From assembly GCA_905221605.1 (NCBI GenBank), contig CAJNDS010002523.1, positions 1,305,606-1,325,605 of the forward strand: DNA of 20,000 bases, in the 5' to 3' direction. A model generated the notes under the pieces. That model had not been told where the DNA came from. It saw only the letters and a list, made by a program, of their open reading frames with translations, and ran no database searches. This document shows positions 14,146 to 20,000 of this stretch, piece after piece. The stretch is from Symbiodinium natans. Lineage: Eukaryota; Sar; Dinophyceae; Suessiales; Symbiodiniaceae. The translations under genes and the position numbers were made by a program. Position 1 is the first letter of the stretch. Every line of letters starts with the position of its first letter.

Positions 14146-14181
14146 TGTCAGGCGCTGTTTCCACCTCCAGGTTTCTTTCGG
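14146..14181 (-). CDS. Candidate microexon: PKETWRWKQRLT
   Basis: 12 codons, CTTAAAG acceptor, GC donor, phase 0 to 0. A competing frame reads ERNLEVETAPDSPTQ. Confidence 0.35.
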
Positions 14182-14262
14182 CTTTAAGCTCACGGTTCAT
14201 GATTAGCTTAGGGCCCCTTAGGGTTCATGCAGGTCTTATTTCCTTCAGGAGGAGCATGCGGC

Positions 14263-14334
14263 TTTCTTTTGAACACGCTCCATGCCCTGCTGTTGATTCT
14301 TGTCTTCCACTTCCAGAAATTCCGATGTGCGAGG
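14263..14334 (-). CDS. Exon: SEFLEVEDKNQQQGMERV
   Basis: 24 codons, phase 0 to 0. Starts PRTSEFLEVED and ends ERVQKK before a GC donor; acceptor CTAAG. Charged, probably helical. Confidence 0.5.
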
Positions 14335-14358
14335 CTTAGAGTGTGGGGCTTGTTAGTT

Positions 14359-14452
14359 GGGATGTTCCCCCCTTAACTCTACTGACAGTCCTTAATAGGG
14401 AGGAAGTACTAGAATCCCCCAAAAAGGGCTGTTAGTAGAATGGGAACATCCC
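14359..14452. mobile_element. MITE-like inverted-repeat element, family member 2
   Basis: Ends GGGATGTTCCC and GGGAACATCCC, flanked by TT and AA. Compared with the copy at 10682-10793 the left arm (CTGACAGTCCTTAAT) and the interior (ACTAGAATCCCC versus TATAATCCCC) correspond, so both come from one ancestor. 94 bp, no ORF. Confidence 0.8.
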
Positions 14453-14716
14453 AAGGCTTAGGGAGCCTAGGGGCTTTTTTTCGGGTTTAGAAGGGTTTTA
14501 GAGTTTAGTGGCTGGATTGGGCTCCCAGTCTTCGCGACTGCTTAAGCTTCTAAGGGGCTCATGGCTTGTGGGCTCGAGGATCTCAAGCCACCTTAAGAAC
14601 CCAAAACCTGCCTTTTTTCGTAGGTTACCTAAGAACCCTCTAAGGGTTTTCATCATACCCTAAACCCTAAACCCTAAACCCTAAACCCTAAACCCTAAAC
14701 CCTAAACCCTAAACCT
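14453..14716. other. Unassigned stretch, then CCCTAAA array
   Basis: Minus-strand SREDWEPNPA near 14515-14545 is a weak island. Clean CCCTAAA array at 14656-14716. Confidence 0.55.
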
Positions 14717-14734
14717 TAAACTATAATAAGAGCC

Positions 14735-14812
14735 TACCAAAAAAGTAGGTTTGGCCTTGCTGATCGGCCGGCCCGTGCCCCACTTCGCCCAAATTGAGCC
14801 ATTGGGTTTCCC
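14735..14812 (-). CDS. Candidate exon: GSIWAKWGTGRPISKAKP
   Basis: Minus-strand NGSIWAKWGTGRPISKAKP then TFL, with a GT donor. Another frame reads QWLNLGEVGHGPADQQGQ. The island is surely more protein-like than repeat-like, but the frame is undecided. Confidence 0.4.
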
Positions 14813-15184
14813 TAAACGCCAAGTCCTAAAGCCCTCAAACCTAAGACAATAAAACCCTAAACCGTGAACCCCAAGCCCTGAACCCCAAACCCGGAACCGC
14901 GGCCCTACATCCACCCTTCTCACCACCCCGGAACCTTGGACACCAAAAGACCGTATTTAGGGCAAGCTCTAGTCCCTAAAGTCTCTAACCCCAGACGACC
15001 TTCAACTCTCAACTAATGCACTCAAAGACTAAACCTTACACCCTAAAATCGGACAAGCCCCCCCCACACCCTGAGCCCCCATAAGCCCCCACAACCCCCA
15101 TAAACTGAACCCTGAAACCCCAACCCCCGAACCATGAACCCTGAGCCCTAAACCCTCAACCCGAAACCCTAAACCCTAAACCCC
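14813..15184 (-). repeat. Degenerate CCCTAAA block
   Basis: Plus strand rich in CCCTAAA-like, CCCCATAA, CCCTGAA and CCCGAAA words; no firm exon. Confidence 0.75.
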
Positions 15185-15194
15185 AAGACCTTGC

Positions 15195-15284
15195 TGTCCC
15201 TGGGTGTCGCACGGAGCCGAAGGCGATGAGAACAGGCTCGGCAACGGAGTTGGCTTGCTTGAGGCCGTCCTTTTTGCCAAAGGT
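15195..15284 (-). CDS. Exon: 30 codons, NSVAEPVLIAFGSVRHPG
   Basis: Phase 0 to 0, acceptor CCTCAAG and GC donor. Reads TFGKKDGLKQANSVAEPVLI then AFGSVRHPGT; the frame is also open upstream through a TTTAGGG stretch to the island 15340-15392. High GC3. I do not recognise the family. Confidence 0.6.
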
Positions 15285-15339
15285 CTTGAGGGCATTCGGG
15301 GGTGTAGGGTTTAGGGTTTGGGGTTTGGGGTTTGGGGTT

Positions 15340-15392
15340 GTCAGGGTATTGAGACTTTGGGGATCTAGAGGGATCTTTGCGGCTACTTGGGA
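15340..15392 (-). CDS. Exon: MSQVAAKIPLDPQSLNTL
   Basis: In the same frame as 15195-15284, separated by an in-frame CCCAAAC/CCCTAAA stretch (15303-15338) that translates as Asn-Pro-Lys-Pro repeats. Met may be internal. Confidence 0.5.
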
Positions 15393-16090
15393 CATGTAGG
15401 GCTCCTGGGTTTCGGGTCTTTGCTAGGGTTGAGGGTGTAGAGCTGAAGCATCTATAGGGTGTGCAGGGTTTCAGGCTTTTGTTCCAGGTTGGGTTTCGTT
15501 CTTTCAGGACATTTGGGAGGGTAGTGGCCCAAAACCCAACCTCCTAAACTCCGCCCCAAACCCTCTGCCCTAACACCCACACACCCCCCATACCCGAAAG
15601 TCCTATACGGCAAAACCCTCAAACCCAAAACCCAAACCAACTTACTTGGGTTTGTTGGGTGTAGGGCTGGATGAATATGTGTCCTGAGACCCTACAATCA
15701 AGGCCCGAACCACAAACGCGAAACCTAAACTCCAGGCGGTTTACAGTAGGGCTTAGGCCCTTTGGGGGTCCCTCAGATGCTGTACTAAGTTTTGGGTTGG
15801 TTTTTTGGAGGCTAAGGAATTTAAAAAGAACAAACCTGCTAGCTGCTATGAGACAGTCCGCATATGCCCCTCAACACCCAAAGCCCAAATCTAAAAACCC
15901 AGAAAACCCAGAAAATACAGAAACCCTCTGAAAAGCCAGAAAAATCCAGAAAAAAAAACCCAGAAAACCCCAAAACCCATAAAAGCCTAAAGCCTAAAGC
16001 CTAAACCCTAAACCACCCTCCCCCCAGGCGGCCAACCCTCAACTCTCAACTCTGAGGCCCCCCCCCCCCCCCCCCGACCACACCACACAC
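15393..16090. other. Mostly unassigned, C-rich degenerate repeat on the right
   Basis: 15440-15530 on minus has a possible island (LPNVLKERNPTWNKSLK). 15650-15890 shows no firm exon. 15890-16015 is degenerate CAGAAAACCC / CCTAAAG repeat, and a C-run lies at 16059-16076. Confidence 0.5.
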
Positions 16091-16094
16091 CTGC

Positions 16095-16130
16095 CTTCAG
16101 CGCGGCCACATCCTGCGACAGCTCCGAGGC
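16095..16130 (-). CDS. Microexon: ASELSQDVAALK
   Basis: 12 codons, phase 0 to 0, acceptor CTTTCATCAG, donor CTGAAG/GCAGGTG (GC). Almost all third positions G or C. Confidence 0.55.
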
Positions 16131-16138
16131 CTGATGAA

Positions 16139-16245
16139 AGGGTTTCGGGTTTAGGGTTCAGGGTTTAGGGTTGAGGGTTTAGGCTTTCGGGTTCGGGGTT
16201 TAGGGTTTAGGGTGTAGGGTTTAGGGTTGAGGGTTTATAGGGTTT
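16139..16245 (+). repeat. TTTAGGG array with TTGAGGG and TTCGGG variants
   Basis: Heptamer array with roughly one third variant units. Confidence 0.85.
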
Positions 16246-16257
16246 GGACTGGGACTC

Positions 16258-16362
16258 GCCATTAAGTTGCTCGAGACCACGGCTATAAGCAATCATTGCC
16301 CAAGCGAAGGCTTGCTGTGGCGCAAGCTGCTTCTGCATTAGAATCTTAGCTGCTGAGTTCAT
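16258..16362 (-). CDS. Exon: 35-codon helical island
   Basis: Reads MNSAAKILMQKQLAPQQAFA then WAMIAYSRGLEQLNGES. One of the longest clear coding islands on the minus strand. The Met may be internal: CTCAG at 16354-16358 is a possible acceptor inside it. Not recognised. Confidence 0.55.
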
Positions 16363-16449
16363 AAGCCACAAAAAAGTCTACACTTTCGGTTCTGCAGGTG
16401 ACTATACTATCCCAAAAAAAGTGTAAAGTGTACTCACTCAGCTACTAAG
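16344..16449. repeat. Imperf. inverted repeat
   Basis: CTTAGCTGCTGAGTTCA with AAAAAAGTCTACACTTT on the left is mirrored by AAAAAAAGTGTAAAGTGTAC and CTCAGCTACTAAG on the right. Diverged foldback element overlapping the exon above. Confidence 0.55.
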
Positions 16450-16516
16450 GAACCAAGCACCTGATACTCAGCTTTCTCAGCAGAGCGCATCCTAGGCTGC
16501 CCAGGAACCAAGGCTT

Positions 16517-16534
16517 AAAAAGGGTGCCCTTTTT
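16517..16534. repeat. Short perfect hairpin
   Basis: AAAAAGGG and CCCTTTTT around a 2-base loop. Confidence 0.7.
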
Positions 16535-16553
16535 TGCTTAAAGGGGTTTATAA

Positions 16554-16809
16554 GGGAACCTAAGCCTGCCAAAAAGGGAATAAGGGTACTACTGGGCATC
16601 CTAGTTTTTGTAGTGCCACTCTGAGTATCCTTTGAGCCGCTGCTCAGGGCGACAAGCTCTTAAACCCTAAACCCTGAAACCCTAAACCCCAAACCCCAAA
16701 CCCTAAACCCTAAACCCTACACCCTAAACCCTAAACCCTAAACCCTAAACCCTCAGTTTAGAGGGGGAACCTAGACCCCAAGAAGGGCAATCGGGTACCA
16801 CTGGGCTCC
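16554..16809 (-). repeat. Diverged repeat pair, 16554-16601 and 16765-16809
   Basis: The two copies align over about 46 bp from GGGAACCTA to CTACTGGGC/CCACTGGGC. On the minus strand in one frame both give (M/E)PS(S/G)T-x-x-PFL, so the similarity holds at protein level. A CCCTAAA array (16663-16754) lies between them. 16800-16850 on minus is open (SGSPRHLLKAVEPSGTRLPF). Confidence 0.65.
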
Positions 16810-16865
16810 ACAGCCTTCAAGAGATGACGCGGGGATCCGGAGACGACCGTTAAGGGTTTGGCTTT

Positions 16866-17020
16866 GAGGGTTTAGGGTTTAGGGTTTAGGGTTTAGGGTT
16901 TAGGGTTTAGGGTTTAGGGTTCCGGATTAGGGTTATAGAAAGTGTATAGGGTTCCTGCTTTGAGGGTTTAGGGTTCCGGATTAGGGTTCTAGAAAGTGTA
17001 TAGGGTTTCTGCTCGGAGTT
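16866..17020 (+). repeat. TTTAGGG array and a 54-bp tandem duplication
   Basis: Clean array 16866-16919. Then TCCGGATTAGGGTT...AGAAAGTGTATAGGGTT occurs at 16921 and again at 16975, a 54-bp period with a few changes. Confidence 0.9.
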
Positions 17021-17097
17021 TTGTCGGGTTTTAGGGGGGTTTTTGTTTTTTGCTTTTTGAATGGAATTTCCTTTTGTGATGGCTCTATTGCCGAAAT

Positions 17098-17126
17098 TTG
17101 GGGCGGGGGGGGGGGGGGGGGGGGGT
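17098..17126 (+). repeat. G homopolymer
   Basis: About 22 consecutive G after GGGC. On the minus strand it gives polyPro in the ORF starting at 17212; its length may be unreliable. Confidence 0.85.
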
Positions 17127-17140
17127 TTTGGGGGGCCTAC

Positions 17141-17212
17141 AGGGGCGCCGGCAGCATCTTTCGTGGCTTTCTTTCCCTGTTCAGCATCTTTTTTTGGTGC
17201 CCCGAAAGCCAT
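17141..17212 (-). CDS. Candidate first exon: MAFGAPKKDAEQGKKATKDA
   Basis: ATG in good context (A at -3, G at +4). 24 codons to a CCT/GTAGG donor, ending AGAP. Upstream on the minus strand CCATCCTTCACAG, 25-30 bases before the ATG, would suit a spliced-leader acceptor, the way dinoflagellate mRNAs commonly receive their 5' end. The frame stays open through polyPro and NFGNRAITKGNSIQK into repeat. A Lys/Ala-rich N-terminus; family unknown. Downstream minus islands to 13299 may belong to this gene. Confidence 0.5.
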
Positions 17213-17303
17213 GCTTCTGTCTGATTTTCTTGCACTGTGAAGGATGGATTATTGCACGAGCTGCTCGTAGTGAAGGGCATACAGTACAATTTCTATTTAT
17301 CCT

Positions 17304-17406
17304 GGCCTTGAGGGTTTAGGGTTTAGGGAGTTTAGGGCGTTTAGGGTGTTTAGGGTGTTTAGGGCGTTTAGGGCGTTTAGGGTTTGGGGGGGGGGGGGGG
17401 GGGGGT
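17304..17406 (+). repeat. TTTAGGG array with 9-bp units, then G-run
   Basis: After two heptamers the unit becomes nonameric, GTTTAGGG(T/C)G, about six times (17326-17383). A G-run of about 18 follows at 17388-17405. Confidence 0.9.
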
Positions 17407-17412
17407 TTAGAG

Positions 17413-17474
17413 TTCATCAGCTCCCACATCCTGGCCTTCGCCTTGAGGCTGGCGTGGCGCTGCTTCAAGTACAC
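17413..17474 (-). CDS. Exon: YLKQRHASLKAKARMWEL
   Basis: Acceptor GGGCTCCAG. Reads VYLKQRHASLKAKARMWELM then NSK. High GC3; lies upstream of the ATG at 17212 on the same strand, so it is probably the end of a preceding minus-strand gene or, if the ATG is internal, the same one. Confidence 0.55.
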
Positions 17475-17479
17475 CTGGA

Positions 17480-17632
17480 GCCCTAAGCCCTAAACCCTAA
17501 ACCCTAAACCCAGCGCAACTTTGCTCATATCCGTCCACCCATAACCGGCGACTGTAGCTTCTGCTAAAGCAAATGTTTTTTAAAGCCCAACATCGGTGGG
17601 GGGATCTTACTCGCAAAATTTCATAAAGTCAC
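17480..17632. other. Short CCCTAAA array and unassigned spacer
   Basis: CCCTAAA at 17481-17510. No coding island in 17515-17632. Confidence 0.6.
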
Positions 17633-17805
17633 CGATAACTGTATGCCCTGACAGTGGTGAACAAGGCTTATAAGCTTATCCCACTTCATCACTTCATCAA
17701 ATTTGTTGGCAATTACTTGTGCCATGGTGGTGAGGGCTTGTTTTGCATCATTGCCTTTGGTGATGAGGCGTAGGCTGGTGCCTTTGCTTACGGTCAACGT
17801 AGGCC
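17633..17805 (-). CDS. Exon resembling C-terminal part of an HPr phosphocarrier domain
   Basis: 57 codons, the longest exon island in the window. Acceptor is a telomere-like GGTTAG/GG; donor TCG/GTGACT. It contains SKGTSLRLITKGNDAKQALT then TMAQVIANKFDE. The pattern KGT-x-hydrophobic, Gly-Asn-Asp-Ala-x-x-Ala, then a helix ending in F-x-E matches the C-terminal half of HPr, the small histidine phosphocarrier of sugar phosphotransferase systems. A possible active-site piece (GLVYVHAPTADC) is at about 18078-18115 and a possible middle piece (NARTAAICLA) at 18008-18055, both minus. After the HPr-like part it continues VMKWDKLISLVHHCQGIQLS. Function in this organism is unknown and the match could be superficial. 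Confidence 0.5.
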
Positions 17806-18117
17806 CTAACCCTAAATTCTAAATCCTACGCCCGCAATCGCTGAATTATCGGAGAAGCCGTGTACTGCAGGAGAAGCCGTACTTGAGCAACAGTAGGTTA
17901 TGGGATTAAGGGGACCCTTGGGGACATAGACCCTCTGAATAAGGCCCCTGTTTAAGAGAGCCAGAAGAGGATTAAGAAGGGTTCCCTTTTGAGTGAACAG
18001 GTCTCGGAGCCGCCAGGCAGATGGCTGCTGTCCGAGCATTTTCCCCGCCGTTGCGAGAATGGGGGGGGGGGGAGCAATCCGCAGTCGGCGCGTGTACGTA
18101 GACCAATCCCTCTACCC
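17806..18117 (-). other. Partly open region upstream of the HPr-like exon
   Basis: A 75-residue minus ORF (17812-18039) includes KGTLLNPLLALLNRGLIQ, which does not look like the flanking exon and may be intron or old mobile sequence. A C-run (G on plus, 18060-18072) interrupts the coding-like islands at 18008-18055 and 18078-18115. Confidence 0.35.
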
Positions 18118-18195
18118 CTAAACCCTAAACCCTCAACCCTAAACCCTAAACCCTACACCCTAAACCCTAAATGACCTTAGGGTTTAGGGTTTAGA
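18118..18195. repeat. CCCTAAA array meeting TTTAGGG (inverted)
   Basis: CCCTAAA 18116-18172 followed, after 6 bases, by TTTAGGG 18178-18195: a natural telomere-repeat hairpin. Confidence 0.9.
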
Positions 18196-18667
18196 ATCCT
18201 CACCGAAACATGACCAACCCGAGTCTAGCACCCAGAGCCCTACGCCCATCATTAGCAGCTCTAAAACGCATAAGGAGCCTAACAAGGCAGGAATCACCAA
18301 AACCCGAGACTTTCAAGATTTCAAGCCGCAAAAAAGCCCTAAACCCACAAAAACAAAACCTGGTATCGGGTTTAGGGATTAGGGCAAAACCCTAAACTCC
18401 CCTAACAACCGACCCCCTGAAACCCCCCAAGCCCTAACACCGCAAAACGACTCAAAGCCCTGATTCCTCAACCCGCCTCCACCAAAAAAGAAAACCTTAG
18501 ATCCTAAACCACTGAACTCCATCAGGCCTCTCCCAACCCTACCTAAATGCCCCAGAAAGTCGTTTAGGGATGAGGGTTTATAGGGTTCAGGGATTAGGGG
18601 GTTGTTGTTTGGCGTTTGGTTCAAGTAGGTTTGAGGGTTGAGTAACTTGGGGTTTAGGCTTAGGGCT
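18196..18667. other. No firm gene
   Basis: 18200-18300 has weak minus-strand potential (RAANDGRRALGARLGLV). The rest is CCCTAAA- or TTAGGG-derived degenerate sequence. Confidence 0.5.
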
Positions 18668-18765
18668 CACCCTAAACCCTGAACCCTAAACCCTAAACCC
18701 CAAACCCTAAACCCTAAACCCTAAACCCTAAACCCTAAACCCTAAACCCTAAACCCTAAACCAAC
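18668..18765 (-). repeat. TTTAGGG array (CCCTAAA on plus)
   Basis: About thirteen units, few variants. Confidence 0.95.
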
Positions 18766-18794
18766 CCCTTTACCGAGCAACCAAAAAACGGCAC

Positions 18795-18845
18795 GTAGCC
18801 GCCTGCAGCTCTCCCTGGAGCTTCTCAGCCACTGCTGGGGAGCTC
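18795..18845 (-). CDS. Exon: SSPAVAEKLQGELQAA
   Basis: Acceptor AAACCGCAG and GT donor. Reads SSPAVAEKLQGELQAA in one frame; phase from the exon at 19030-19072 would instead give APQQWLRSSRESCRRL. Both are open. Confidence 0.5.
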
Positions 18846-18865
18846 CTGCGGTTTTCGAGCTTAAG

Positions 18866-18995
18866 GGTTTAGGGTTAGGGGTTCAGGGTTTAGGGCTTAG
18901 GGCTTAGGGCTTAGGGTTTAGGGTTTAGGGCTTAGGGTTTAGGGCTTAGGGTTTAGGGCTAGGGTTTAGGGTTTAAGGGTTTAGGGATGATAAGG
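18866..18995 (+). repeat. TTTAGGG array mixed with CTTAGGG
   Basis: CTTAGGG and TTTAGGG alternate; a variant-homogenised array. Confidence 0.9.
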
Positions 18996-19029
18996 GTTTT
19001 GGGCTGAGGGCTAAAGGGCTAGCCTGGAC

Positions 19030-19072
19030 CGCGAATGAGCTCAGATGCTTTACACGCGATCACCATGCTCTC
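19030..19072 (-). CDS. Exon: ESMVIACKASELIR
   Basis: Acceptor CTCCAAGTAG, donor CGCG/GTCCAG, 14 codons plus one base. Good GC3 and protein character. Confidence 0.5.
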
Positions 19073-19128
19073 CTACTTGGAGTTCATAGTACTTAGGAAA
19101 AAATAGAAGTGGGGTTTAGGGTTGAGGC

Positions 19129-19236
19129 CTTATATTAACAAATTCTAACTGTACTTATAACCCACTTAGAAGCCCCTTACGTGCCTTAATATGGTTGTAA
19201 GTACAGATATAAGAACAGTTAGAATTGGTTAATAAG
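19129..19236. mobile_element. MITE-like foldback element, second type
   Basis: Ends TTATATTAACAAATTCTAAC (19130-19149) and its inverted counterpart at 19215-19235 (ACAGTTAGAATTGGTTAATAA). Inside, CTGTACTTATAACC (19149-19162) is inverted at 19193-19206 with one change. Terminal sequences differ from the 10682/14359 family. Confidence 0.7.
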
Positions 19237-19274
19237 TACCCTAAACCCGAAACCCGAAACCCTGAACCCCTTAC

Positions 19275-19372
19275 GTCCCCCTCAAACGCGAAAACAATCC
19301 AGCGCGTGACGCCGTCACTGAACTAAAGTATCGCCGGCCCTCATCAAATGCCTCCCAGCCTCCCGCGGTGTC
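19275..19372 (-). CDS. Exon: WEAFDEGRRYFSSVTASR
   Basis: Acceptor CTCCTAAAG. Reads TAGGWEAFDEGRRYFSSVTA then SRAGLFSRLRGT before TAA; a GT/GC donor within could shorten it. Confidence 0.5.
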
Positions 19373-19379
19373 TTTAGGA

Positions 19380-19592
19380 GCTACGTATCGCAGGGACCTG
19401 CCTGGTCCAGGACCTGTCCTTCCTGCTCTTCAGGTCAATGAGGCAGGCCCGCTCGCCCTTCACCTTCTTCGCTGCAGAAGGAGGTCTGCGAAGGCGGCGG
19501 CGACCATCGCGGCCCTTTTCTTTTTCTCCTTGATTGTTTTGGTGGGGAAATGTTTCTTGAGGAGGTCCTCGCAGCAGGCAACAGCCAGCAGG
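19380..19592 (-). CDS. Lys/Arg-rich coding island with a frame change near 19464
   Basis: 19464-19592 reads LLAVACCEDLLKKHFPTKTI, then KEKKKRAAMVAAAFADLLLQ, to a GT donor. From about 19470 another frame reads AAKKVKGERACLIDLKSRKD, then RSWTRQVPAIRSS, to a TAA. Either a very short GC-AG intron (about 24 nt, GCCTTCGCAG...TTCTGCAG) joins them, or the reading frame is broken. Strongly basic, GC3-rich; product unknown. Confidence 0.5.
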
Positions 19593-19712
19593 CTCGATCA
19601 GGGTATGCAGAGTTTAGGGCTTACGGTTCAGGGTTGGGGGTTTAGGGCATGGTAAGCTTTCAAACTAGAGAACGGTTGTCCTAAAAGCATCTTCAAGCCA
19701 CGATTTTGACCT

Positions 19713-19757
19713 CCCTAAACCCTAAACCCTAAACCCTAACCCGAAACCCTAAACCCT
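19713..19757 (-). repeat. TTTAGGG array (CCCTAAA on plus)
   Basis: Clean then variant units directly downstream of the exon at 19770. Confidence 0.9.
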
Positions 19758-19769
19758 TTGGTGTACAAC

Positions 19770-19854
19770 GTAAGGTACCATGACCCACAGCTGCACCCTC
19801 CACTGTCAGATTGGCACCCGGAGCATGCACTAGCATGGCGCACGCCATCTGGAC
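19770..19854 (-). CDS. Exon: VQMACAMLVHAPGANLTV
   Basis: 28 codons plus one base; acceptor ATTGCAAG, GT donor. Reads VQMACAMLVHAPGANLTVEG then AAVGHGTL. Flanked on both sides by CCCTAAA arrays. No family recognised. Confidence 0.55.
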
Positions 19855-19868
19855 CTTGCAATATGCAA

Positions 19869-19980
19869 AACCCTAAACCCTAAACCCTGTACCCTAAACC
19901 CTAAACCCTAAACCCTAAACCCTAAACCCTAAACCCTAAACTCTAAACCCTAAACCTAAACCCTAACCCTAAACCCTAAA
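19869..19980 (-). repeat. TTTAGGG array (CCCTAAA on plus)
   Basis: About fourteen units with occasional CTCTAAA, CCTAAA and CCCTGTA variants; the window ends just after it. Confidence 0.95.
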
Positions 19981-20000
19981 TTAGGGGTCTAGGGGTGTAG

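Noticed and set aside
16907-17212. Full 101-residue minus ORF as one exon
   Set aside because: Only the first 24 or so codons look coding; the rest is polyPro from a G-run and translation of TTTAGGG.
19869-20000. True chromosome end at the right border
   Set aside because: The array is short, degenerate and in the same style as internal ones, and non-repeat sequence follows it.
1-20000. tRNA, rRNA or spliced-leader RNA genes
   Set aside because: Looked for cloverleaf-like and conserved leader or rRNA words on both strands by eye and found none.

Overview
**Organism.** The window looks like nuclear DNA of a dinoflagellate (Symbiodiniaceae-like). The evidence is plant-type TTTAGGG repeats, very short GC3-rich coding islands, splice donors that are often GC instead of GT, and simple repeats and miniature inverted-repeat elements between the islands. 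The lineage is inferred; no rRNA or spliced-leader gene is present to confirm it.

**Overall architecture.** There is no long intact ORF. The supplied-length ORFs are mostly translations of (TTTAGGG)n / (CCCTAAA)n arrays. Between dozens of these interstitial telomere-like arrays lie 19-175 bp islands that translate into sensible protein pieces with AG before them and GT/GC after them. In two stretches the islands can be chained in consistent codon phase across the arrays. My main reading is therefore genes whose introns are largely made of telomere-type repeats. All exon borders below were placed by eye and are predictions.

**Layout.** 1-1220 is a G-strand TTCGGG minisatellite with poly-T/poly-G blocks and a loose higher-order repeat. 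1435-3985 (minus) holds about 14 exons of a cytosine-5 DNA methyltransferase-like gene, with a PC catalytic-loop motif and a following LENI motif. 3986-4629 is a likely divergent spacer or unassigned intron. 4630 to about 7600 (plus) is a second multi-exon gene of unknown function; eight exons are phase-consistent. 7643-7984 (minus) is a small Lys/Ala-rich ORF with a good start context. 8234 to about 15400 is a long series of minus-strand exon islands, including a flavodoxin-like one at 9522-9590 and a CxxCGH-containing one at 10840-10932. A candidate minus-strand first exon starts at 17212. 17413-19854 holds further minus-strand exons, one of which (17633-17805) resembles the C-terminal half of an HPr phosphocarrier domain. 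Gene boundaries in 8-20 kb cannot be fixed by eye.

**Other elements.** Two copies of a short inverted-repeat element (10682-10793, 14359-14452) are clearly one family. Other hairpin elements lie at 9094-9185, 12321-12482, 16344-16449 and 19129-19236. There is an AT-rich insert at 13650-13810, several microsatellites, and long G/C homopolymers. The proteins do not form an obvious pathway; what unites the window is the repeat-filled intron architecture.
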